This document shows, one piece after another, positions 7,470-14,272 of a DNA stretch of 21,787 nucleotides. Under the pieces are notes generated by a model. The model worked only from the letters and a program-made list of their open reading frames with translations, had not been told where the DNA came from and made no database searches. Made by a program: the position numbers and the translations under genes. Source of the DNA: Psychrobacter sp. (GTDB lineage Bacteria > Pseudomonadota > Gammaproteobacteria > Pseudomonadales > Moraxellaceae); assembly GCA_020024075.1 (NCBI GenBank), contig JAHHUJ010000006.1:1-21787 (forward strand), written 5' to 3'. Numbering within the stretch: position 1 is the stretch's first letter; each line of letters begins with the position of its first letter.

Positions 7470-7681
7470 TCATGCCTTCCTTTTTATTATGGCTTTAATA
7501 ATGGGTTAGTTAAAGCATTAGCTTTACCAAAAAAAAGAGGGTCAAGTTTAGCATTATTACGTGGCTTATTTTGTTATTGTTCTAAGCACGCTGAGTATGG
7601 TTGGTGCTGAAAGCTTGATTTAGAACCTATTTATTAGGGTCTATGCTTATCTGGTTAATTGAATACTAAATAGGGATTAAA

Positions 7682-7723
7682 TTAGCAGTTAATTTTGCTA
7701 ACTTTAAATAAATAATTTATTAT
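7682..7723 (+). promoter_or_regulatory. Candidate comM promoter with inverted repeat
   Basis: TTGCTA (7695-7700) and TATTAT (7718-7723) are 17 bp apart, matching 4 and 5 of 6 consensus bases. The inverted repeat TTAGCA (7682-7687) / TGCTAA (7696-7701) overlaps the -35 box. The predicted leader is about 38 bases. Elsewhere in the 298-bp divergent spacer there is an imperfect hairpin at 7621-7643 and otherwise plain AT-rich sequence. Confidence 0.45.
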
Positions 7724-7767
7724 CAATGAAATAATTCTAATAATTAAATTTTATATTAAGGTCGATA

Positions 7768-9351
7768 ATGTCTTTTGCTCAAGTACATACCCGCTCAGTG
7801 GTCGGTCTGCATGCTCCCAAAGTTATGGTAGAAGTCCATTTATCACAGGGACTTCCGGCGTTAACCATCGTGGGGCTACCTGAAGCGGCAGTTCGAGAGA
7901 GCAAAGATAGGGCTCGCTCTGCCTTAATTAATTCTAATTTTCAATTTCCCAATCGGCGGTTAACTATTAATCTGGCTCCTGCTGACTTGCCCAAAGAAGG
8001 GGCCCGTTTAGATTTGCCAATTGCTATGGGTATCTTGGCAGCAAGCGGTCAGATAGAGCCGCAATGGTTAGAAGATTATGAATTTATCGGAGAGTTGGCA
8101 TTAAATGGTGACCTGCGCTGCATAGCTGGCGGGCTAGCGGTAGCTAGAGCCATAAAAACCGATAGCAATGCTCGTAAAAAGCAGGGTAATAATGCTGCTA
8201 AGAGTAGCCGTAAAACCCGTAAACTTATGGTACCAGCAGGCAATGGTATAGAGTCTAGCCGAGTCAAAGGAATAGAGGTGTATGCTGCCAAAAACCTCAT
8301 CGAGGTTTGTGAGCATTTACAAGTAGAAAATAGAGTAAGCAGCCAGGGTAAAGCGATAAGCTTAACTGAGACGCCTAAAGGGTTACTAAAGGCGGTGGTG
8401 TCAAAGTTGCCTGTGGTAAATGCCAGTTACAAGGTAGACTTAGCTGATGTTAAGGGACAGCATCATGCTAGACGGGCGCTGGAGATCGCCGCAGCGGGCG
8501 GCCATTCATTATTATTTACTGGCCCACCAGGCTCAGGCAAGACTTTGATGGCTGCACGGCTACCAACCATACTACCTGACTTAAATGATGAAGAGGCTTT
8601 AGAGGTGGCCAGTACTTATTCGGTCGCCAATACTGAGTATCAATATGGTAGTAGACCTTTTAGAGAAATTCACCACACGATTTCGGCTGTGGCTTTAGTA
8701 GGGGGAGGTTCACGCCCCAAGCCCGGTGAGATTACGCTGGCCAATAAAGGGGTTTTGTTTCTAGATGAGATGCCGGAGTTTGATCGTAAGGTGCTTGAGG
8801 TATTGCGTCAACCGTTAGAATCAAAGCAAATTACCATCAGTCGTGCCAATCAACAGGCCACATTCCCCGCTAACTTTCAATTGGTAGCTGCGATGAATCC
8901 TTGCCCTTGTGGTTATCATGGTGACCCCTCCAATCGTTGCCATTGTCGACCCGAGCAAATTCAGCGTTATCAAGATAAAATCTCTGGACCTTTACTGGAT
9001 AGAATAGATTTACAGGTTACGGTTCCCGCGTTGCCCATCAGTGACCTACAAAATAATAAGCCGGGGGAGTGCTCAAAGGCAGTACGAGCACGAGTAACAG
9101 AAGCTTATCACAGTCAACAAAGCAGACAAGGTAAGCCCAACTGTGAATTAAGCCCCAGTGAGCTTGATCAGCACATTATACTAGGAGACAATGAAAAGCA
9201 GCTATTGACCGTGGCACAGACTAAGCTCAATCTCTCTGCGCGTGGCTATCACCGGCTATTACGAGTGGCACGCACCATCGCTGATTTGGCAGGTAGTGAC
9301 GATATAACAACGCCTCATCTAAGTGAGGCGCTCAGTTATCGGGGCGGATAG
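7768..9351 (+). CDS. comM: ComM/YifB AAA+ ATPase of natural transformation
   Basis: This 527-residue Mg-chelatase-like AAA+ protein is of the ComM family. ComM is a hexameric branch-migration helicase that extends heteroduplex during natural transformation. The N-terminal domain carries the family start (FAQVHTRSVVGL, VGLPEAAVRESKDRARSAL, NLAPADLPKEGARLDLPIA). Walker A is GPPGSGKT (252-259) and Walker B is VLFLDE (329-334). A cysteine cluster (C379, C381, C391, C393 in NPCPCGYHGDPSNRCHC) and the C-terminal Mg-chelatase domain (LNLSARGYHRLLRVARTIADL) follow. A lysine/arginine-rich insertion at about 131-152 adds to the usual length of roughly 500. The ATG at 7768 follows AAGG. No other competence gene is in the window. 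Confidence 0.95.
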   Translation: MSFAQVHTRSVVGLHAPKVMVEVHLSQGLPALTIVGLPEAAVRESKDRARSALINSNFQFPNRRLTINLAPADLPKEGARLDLPIAMGILAASGQIEPQWLEDYEFIGELALNGDLRCIAGGLAVARAIKTDSNARKKQGNNAAKSSRKTRKLMVPAGNGIESSRVKGIEVYAAKNLIEVCEHLQVENRVSSQGKAISLTETPKGLLKAVVSKLPVVNASYKVDLADVKGQHHARRALEIAAAGGHSLLFTGPPGSGKTLMAARLPTILPDLNDEEALEVASTYSVANTEYQYGSRPFREIHHTISAVALVGGGSRPKPGEITLANKGVLFLDEMPEFDRKVLEVLRQPLESKQITISRANQQATFPANFQLVAAMNPCPCGYHGDPSNRCHCRPEQIQRYQDKISGPLLDRIDLQVTVPALPISDLQNNKPGECSKAVRARVTEAYHSQQSRQGKPNCELSPSELDQHIILGDNEKQLLTVAQTKLNLSARGYHRLLRVARTIADLAGSDDITTPHLSEALSYRGG

Positions 9352-9386
9352 ACTCATAAGGTATTAGGCAAACTTAGCTTATAGAA

Positions 9387-9411
9387 TGCTAAGTAGTTCG
9401 ATTACTTAGCA
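9387..9411. terminator. Perfect hairpin between convergent comM and cytochrome genes
   Basis: A 9-bp perfect stem (9387-9395 with 9403-9411) encloses a 7-base loop, GTTCGAT. Neither side has a good T-run, so it is a weak intrinsic terminator at best. Its place between two convergent genes supports a 3'-end role. Confidence 0.4.
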
Positions 9412-9434
9412 AAAGCTTATTAACAAAAGCTTAT
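9410..9434. repeat. 14-bp tandem duplication over a stop codon
   Basis: CAAAAGCTTAT occurs at 9410-9420 and 9424-9434, a 14-bp period. The second copy contains the stop codon (9431-9433) of the reverse-strand cytochrome c gene. Confidence 0.75.
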
Positions 9435-10078
9435 AAAGCTGGGTCTACACCAGGCGGCGTAGTTGGGCGTAGCTGTGCCACATCCTCTGCCGTCACCTCT
9501 TCATCGAAGCCGTTCAGATCCTTCACCACGTACTCAGTAACCGCAGCAATCTGCTCATCATTCATCATATGTCTAAACGAGGGCATACCACGGAAACCAT
9601 TGATTAAGATATCAATAATATAGTATTTAGACTGCATTTTGCTGTTGTTGGCGAGAGGGGGATAATAGCCTGCACCATACGCACCTTCACCCTCATGCAT
9701 GTGACAACCGGCACAGGAGTCGTGATACAGCTTTTTGCCATCGGTAGAAACGTAAGCGTTCTCGTAACCGAACTTCTCGTTCCACTTCTCTACACTGGGG
9801 TCTTGATCAAACGGCGGCACGGCATCAATATCGACGATATGTCGATTGGTATCGTTAAGTTCAGGTTCGGTCATATAGACGCCGCCCCAAGCGCCACCAT
9901 TTCGGCTCGCATAAGGGTCGACTTCTTGTTGTATTGGTGCACCGGTGAAGGTATCAGAAGTTTGAGCCAAGGTTACCGTATCATCAGATTGAGATGAGCA
10001 CCCAGTTAGTAGCCCTAAAGTTGACCCAATAAGTATCATGCTCAGCGGGGTCAAGGAGGGAGCTTTAAAATATTTCAT
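9431..10078 (-). CDS. Monoheme cytochrome c lipoprotein
   Basis: The protein has 215 residues. A lipoprotein signal ends in the lipobox LLTGC with the lipid-bearing cysteine at 27, followed by SSQ, which does not carry the aspartate inner-membrane retention signal. An acidic linker precedes one class I cytochrome c domain with CAGCH at 122-126 and the likely sixth haem ligand M165 in FRGMPSF. It is the last gene of the flavoprotein cluster, 45 bp after the flavin amine oxidase-family gene and on the same strand. Inference: it is the direct or secondary electron acceptor of that enzyme, tethered to a membrane on the periplasmic side. It resembles the small cytochromes that accept electrons from dehydrogenases, but no specific family name can be given. 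Confidence 0.88.
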   Translation of the reverse strand: MKYFKAPSLTPLSMILIGSTLGLLTGCSSQSDDTVTLAQTSDTFTGAPIQQEVDPYASRNGGAWGGVYMTEPELNDTNRHIVDIDAVPPFDQDPSVEKWNEKFGYENAYVSTDGKKLYHDSCAGCHMHEGEGAYGAGYYPPLANNSKMQSKYYIIDILINGFRGMPSFRHMMNDEQIAAVTEYVVKDLNGFDEEVTAEDVAQLRPTTPPGVDPAL

Positions 10079-10123
10079 ATTAGCCTCTTTATGCTTTATA
10101 CCATGTCAGACAATCGTTGCGTA

Positions 10124-11725
10124 TTACATTGATAGTGCGTGTTGGTGTAGGCGTTTTGCTGAATCCAATCCAGACAAAATTGAGCCCTCCTGCCAAGCAG
10201 GAATATGTGAGCAGTGCTCACCTGCCAGAACGATACGATTATCAATGCTACACAATGTCTTATAGTGCTGATCTCGGGTTTCTTGAGTCCACACCCCATA
10301 ACAACCTAAAGTCCAAGGCATACGATGCCATACCACTGAAGTACCAGAGCGGAACTCTTTTAGATACTGAGGGTGAATGTGTTTACCGTAAGCCAGAGCC
10401 ACTTCGATACGCTCTTCTGGAGTAAGGGTGTTGAACTTATAAGAGGTTGGGCCATAGCCATAGCCGCCTAAAAGTACCCCACTACCTTGCTTGAACATAT
10501 CTTGTGAGGGATAAGATATCTGCTGGATTGGCATATCGGTGTAAGTTACCCCACCATAAATCCACTCATCTTCTTCCCAGAAGCGGCGTTTAAATTCTAG
10601 ACCCACTTTAAAAGAGGTCTCATAAGGGACAGCCGCCATAGCATCAGCCATTGGTTTAGAGACGTTAATTGGAATTTGGGTCAATACTGACAACGGAATG
10701 GTACAAATGCAGTAGTCAGCACGAGCCGTCTGAGTTGGGCCTGACTCGTTATTGCTGTCCACATAGGAGACGGTAACCCCGCTATCATCTTGACGTATCT
10801 CAGTGACTTTTGCATTTAGCTTAATTAAGTCCTGACATTCACGAGTGAAGGCATCACCAATTTTACCCATACCGCCCACAGGCTGGAACATAGTTGGGCT
10901 ATGACTATAAGTGGTGTGCTGTGCATAGATGTCTTGCCACACGCCAGACTTCAATAGGTCATCTAAAGGTAGAGGGGTAGAGGCCTGCTCATTGGGCATA
11001 AGGCCGCCGCCAGGATAGACAGAGTAACCACGATACTTACTGGTAGTGAGACTGCGCTTGTAAGTGTAGTCGTTGCTAAGTGCGCCCCAGCCTTTTAGGT
11101 TCTCAAGGAGCATCTCTTTGTCTTCACGAGTTACTTCTTGGTCTAAGCTACCGGTATTCACCGCTTTAGACAGCAGTTCAGACACATGACCGCGGATATC
11201 GTGCTGCACATCGCCTAGACGTTGTGGCACACCGCCGAAATGATTGGTACGGTGTAGATAAGCTCGGTTGTTGGTCTGGATGAAAGGCTCTAACGCCACG
11301 CCAAATTTTTTGCAGTAGTGAAGTACGGCATAATGGTGGCTAGGAATACGCCAAGGGCCTGGGTTAAAGTAGTTGCCTTCTTCGAAGTCACAGGTGACGA
11401 CTCCGCCGCCAAGCTCGGTAAACTTGTCACCGCCTTTTAGGTGGATACTGCGGCCACCGCCTCGATTTTGATACTCTAAAACCGTGACTTTATAGCCCGC
11501 TTTTCTTAACTCATAAGCGGCAGCCAGTCCAGCTAGCCCTGCGCCTAGGACGATAATACTTGCGCCATCTGGTGCGCCTGTAAGCTCCATCTGGCCATTA
11601 AAGGAGGACTCTGAAGCGAAGCCTAATGTGGTCATCGCTTGGTACATAGCCGCGCCACCAGCGGCTTTACCAATCATAGTTAGTAGCTGCCGGCGTGTCG
11701 GTGATTTAAGGTTATCTATCATCAT
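10124..11725 (-). CDS. Tat-exported flavin amine oxidase-family oxidoreductase
   Basis: This 533-residue FAD protein is of the flavin amine oxidase superfamily (amine and L-amino-acid oxidases or dehydrogenases). The N-terminus has a twin-arginine motif (T-R-R-Q-L-L, 10-15) and a hydrophobic stretch, predicting folded, FAD-loaded export. The Rossmann motif GAGLAG (61-66) with E84 binds the ADP part of FAD, and GGGR (89-92) follows. The C-terminal FAD motif is LAGEHCSHIPAWQEGSILSG (500-519). It removes two electrons from a C-N bond, giving an imine that hydrolyses to ammonia and a carbonyl compound. The substrate is not evident. Cytochrome c genes on both sides argue for dehydrogenase use rather than oxidase use, as shown for nicotine oxidoreductase NicA2 with its cytochrome partner. 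The start has two adjacent ATGs with AAGGAT upstream. Confidence 0.88.
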   Translation of the reverse strand: MMIDNLKSPTRRQLLTMIGKAAGGAAMYQAMTTLGFASESSFNGQMELTGAPDGASIIVLGAGLAGLAAAYELRKAGYKVTVLEYQNRGGGRSIHLKGGDKFTELGGGVVTCDFEEGNYFNPGPWRIPSHHYAVLHYCKKFGVALEPFIQTNNRAYLHRTNHFGGVPQRLGDVQHDIRGHVSELLSKAVNTGSLDQEVTREDKEMLLENLKGWGALSNDYTYKRSLTTSKYRGYSVYPGGGLMPNEQASTPLPLDDLLKSGVWQDIYAQHTTYSHSPTMFQPVGGMGKIGDAFTRECQDLIKLNAKVTEIRQDDSGVTVSYVDSNNESGPTQTARADYCICTIPLSVLTQIPINVSKPMADAMAAVPYETSFKVGLEFKRRFWEEDEWIYGGVTYTDMPIQQISYPSQDMFKQGSGVLLGGYGYGPTSYKFNTLTPEERIEVALAYGKHIHPQYLKEFRSGTSVVWHRMPWTLGCYGVWTQETRDQHYKTLCSIDNRIVLAGEHCSHIPAWQEGSILSGLDSAKRLHQHALSM

Positions 11726-11877
11726 CTTATCCTTGTTACTTTATTCGCCTAGTGAACCATGTATGAATGGTATGCCAAGCGACTTATAGTAAATTTCTTA
11801 TTAGTGTCATATCTGTTCAACGGCGCTTTATGTTGCCTATCATTAATTTGTTATATGGCTAAAATAAAAAGTACGCC

Positions 11878-11954
11878 TTGTTGCCCGTCATCTTGTTGCC
11901 AGTCACCTAGGTTGCCCATCACCTTGTTAACAGTCACTTAGGTTGACAATCACA
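11878..11954. repeat. Five 15/16-bp degenerate tandem repeats
   Basis: Units are at 11878-11892, 11893-11907, 11908-11923, 11924-11938 and 11939-11954. The core is TTGTTGCCAGTCACC, alternating with TAGGTTGCCCATCACC. Units 2-3 and 4-5 form a 31-bp higher-order repeat. A further diverged copy (GTTGCCTATCATT) lies near 11832. The array fills the spacer between the triheme cytochrome stop (11963) and the flavoprotein gene, in the middle of the presumed operon. Confidence 0.88.
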
Positions 11955-11962
11955 GTGTTTGA

Positions 11963-13429
11963 TTAACGACGGCGAATGAACCAACGAATTAGTAGCGCCA
12001 ATATAATTAAGCCTGCAATGATGCCTAAGGCGGCTAACCACCCTGCATTCTTAACGAAAAAAGGGGTTTGGGGTCCTGCCTTTAATTGATTGGCCACATC
12101 GTCTGCGGTCACCTTACTCTCTGGTAAGCCACCAAAGGTGGTGCGAACGTAGTTAACGATCTCTGCCATCTCTTCAGCAGTTAAGTCATCTTTAAAGCCA
12201 GGCATTTGCGGGCGAGTGTTTACCACTTGGTGAATACCATTGGCCACCACACTAATAACTGGGGCTGGGTTGTCACGTCTTAAGCTGGTTAAACCCACAA
12301 TTGGAGCATAACCTGCGTCAGGTTGGCCATAACCATTGATACCGTGACAGCTTGCACATTCAGCAAGATACAAAGACTCAGCCTTAGAGGAAGCTTTGGC
12401 TTTGGCCTCTTTTAGGATATCCATCTGATCCAGTAGGTTGATGGCAATGTCATCGCTATGCTTCTTAGGTAAAGCGGACACATTCACTGGCTGTATTGTG
12501 TCGACTGTGGTGACGGCTGGTACCGCTTTTAGGTAGCTGGCAATGGCCTCTAAATCTGTATCATTTAAGTAGCGAGTACTGTTCATGACCACTTCGCTCA
12601 TTGGCCCAGCGGCTAAAGCTTTTTGATGCAGACCACCGTTGCGTAGATAGGTTACAATCTCTTCTTCGCTCCAGCTACCAATACCACTACTCTCATCAGG
12701 GGTAATGTTTGGAGCATGCCAAGGACCTATCATTGCCCCTGACAAGTAGTTCTTTATGTCATAACCCATGGTCGCATTACGCGGGGTGTGACAGGTGCCA
12801 CAGTGGGCTAGGTTGTCAACCAGATACTGACCATGTTTTTGAGTTTCATCTAAGTCTTCACCCGTTTTCCAGTCGGGCATATTAACTAAGTTCCAACCTA
12901 ACATTAAGGTCCGAATATTGAAGGGAAACGGCAGTTCAGTTTTGTAAGTTGGTGGCTCATCAATGGCTGGCACAGTCTGAAAATAAGCAAACAGTGCGGA
13001 GATGTCTTCAGCTGTCATGCCCTTATAATCAGGGTAGGGCATGGCGGGATAAAGCCTATGGTTTGGCGCTTTACCTTTGGTTAAAGCATTTTTGAAATCT
13101 TGTTCGGTATAGTTACCAATACCATAGCGTACAGAAGGAGTAATGTTAGTCGCATAAATGGTGCCCATTGGAGCCTCTACAGCAATGCCACCTGAGTAAT
13201 CCTCTTTATGACACCCCATGCAGTCTGCCTGTCTGGCAATATAAGCACCACGATTTACCAACTCACTATTGGCATCGTTATGGGAGGGCATGGCGACAGG
13301 GGCAGCATTGGCTGAGCTTAGAGACAGACCCAATAGCGAGGCGGTCACTGCTTTAGTAGCGAATGACAGGAGCACTGGGTTTTGATGGGTCGATTTATAT
13401 AGTGATGATAAAGCAGATATAGGCTTCAT
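11963..13429 (-). CDS. Membrane-anchored triheme cytochrome c
   Basis: This 488-residue exported protein has three c-type haem sites: C70-MG-CH, C210-GT-CH and C358-AS-CH. Likely methionine ligands are M130 (LYPAMPYP), M277 (AAGPMSEV) and M409 (RPQMPGF). A long signal peptide ends near ANA-A (43), and a C-terminal membrane helix (about 463-483, followed by RRR) holds it in the inner membrane. This is the plan of the triheme cytochrome subunits of membrane alcohol dehydrogenase (AdhB) and gluconate/sorbitol dehydrogenases, which take electrons from a periplasmic catalytic subunit and reduce ubiquinone. Here the downstream same-strand partner is a flavin amine oxidase-family protein, not a quinoprotein or GMC enzyme. 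AGGAAG precedes the ATG. The promoter was not identified with confidence. Confidence 0.92.
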   Translation of the reverse strand: MKPISALSSLYKSTHQNPVLLSFATKAVTASLLGLSLSSANAAPVAMPSHNDANSELVNRGAYIARQADCMGCHKEDYSGGIAVEAPMGTIYATNITPSVRYGIGNYTEQDFKNALTKGKAPNHRLYPAMPYPDYKGMTAEDISALFAYFQTVPAIDEPPTYKTELPFPFNIRTLMLGWNLVNMPDWKTGEDLDETQKHGQYLVDNLAHCGTCHTPRNATMGYDIKNYLSGAMIGPWHAPNITPDESSGIGSWSEEEIVTYLRNGGLHQKALAAGPMSEVVMNSTRYLNDTDLEAIASYLKAVPAVTTVDTIQPVNVSALPKKHSDDIAINLLDQMDILKEAKAKASSKAESLYLAECASCHGINGYGQPDAGYAPIVGLTSLRRDNPAPVISVVANGIHQVVNTRPQMPGFKDDLTAEEMAEIVNYVRTTFGGLPESKVTADDVANQLKAGPQTPFFVKNAGWLAALGIIAGLIILALLIRWFIRRR

Positions 13430-14196
13430 AACTTCCTCATTTGGCTAGCAGGATATGCTGGCGTAATGGTTGGATAAAACAACAATACAGCGCAAGATAT
13501 AGCTAAGTAAGTAATAGGTTATAAAGAGGCATGAGCAAAGTTGTAGAGATGCAAGCGTAGTAGAGTAGCGACTCTTTAATCCCTTAATTCTCTAAAATCC
13601 TTGTAGACGTATTATTAGATAATGATTCATAGGTCTAATTAATAAGTCTAAGTCACTTAGTTTTGAGCTGTAACAGCTGATGTAGGATTCAATAAAAACC
13701 TGAATCAAAATAATAATGGCGATAGTCAGTTAAGCGGATTATTAAGATTAATGTTATGGCTTAATTTGGCTAACTCATTCAATCTCTTCGATTAAAAGAC
13801 TCTTCATTTAAATAACTTATAAATAACTTAGCTAAATCCTGCTGATTGAGCATAGATAATTAAAAACAGACCGAACAGTGAATAGGCAATAGAGTTAATA
13901 AGTTAAGTGGTTACTTGTGAATACACTTTTCTTATAAATGACTCTTATAAATGACATTTTCCTAAGACAGCTTGACTGAACTTAGATGCTCAAAATGCTT
14001 AACGTAAGGGCTGTTCGGTACTTAGTTGTCTGTAACCTTACTCAATTCTATCCGCCATGTAAAACTTAACAACAGTGGTTTAACAATTCATAAACGAATT
14101 CACTTTATATGGCATACATAACCAGCAGTCAGAATTTGGTGCGAAAAAAGCTGTTATTTAGAAAGTAGTTTGACTGGGCTAGCGGCGATTTGACCC
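13430..14196. other. Long non-coding spacer with palindromes and short duplications
   Basis: No ORF with a ribosome-binding site stands out on either strand, as stops are frequent in all frames read. Visible elements are the inverted repeat AGCTGT-A-ACAGCT (13666-13678), GATTCA/TGAATC (13686-13691 and 13701-13706), an 11-bp tandem duplication AAATAACTTA (13810-13819 and 13821-13830), a perfect 13-bp tandem duplication TCTTATAAATGAC (13930-13955), and CCGAACAG (13871-13878) with its reverse complement at 14011-14018. The promoter of the triheme cytochrome must lie here. The rest could be a decayed gene or an RNA gene, which I cannot show. Confidence 0.5.
13930..13955. repeat. Perfect 13-bp tandem duplication
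   Basis: TCTTATAAATGAC occurs at 13930-13942 and immediately again at 13943-13955 without a mismatch, which suggests a recent slippage event. Confidence 0.9.
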
Positions 14197-14230
14197 AAAA
14201 AAAGAGCACTGGCATAGGGCTCAGTGCTCT
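14197..14230 (-). terminator. Terminator of the fhs transcript
   Basis: A 9-bp perfect stem pairs 14203-14211 with 14222-14230 around a 10-base loop. On the reverse strand it is followed by a U-run read from 14203 to 14197. It lies 43 bp after the fhs stop and should insulate the efflux/fhs transcript from the cytochrome operon downstream. Confidence 0.92.
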
Positions 14231-14272
14231 GTTAAAAGCTATGGTCGGTTTATGGTTAAAGAGTGTGGTAGA

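Noticed and set aside
7621..7643. Imperfect hairpin TAGAACCTA / TAGGGTCTA in the divergent EamA-comM spacer
   Set aside because: It has one mismatch, has no T-run and sits between divergent genes where no terminator is needed. An operator is possible but unsupported.
10038..10425. Overlapping forward ORFs opposite the flavoprotein and cytochrome genes
   Set aside because: They lie antisense to well-recognised genes, lack ribosome-binding sites and show no protein-like composition.
11878..11954. CRISPR array
   Set aside because: The units are only 15-16 bp, contiguous and degenerate, with no unique spacers, and there are no cas genes.
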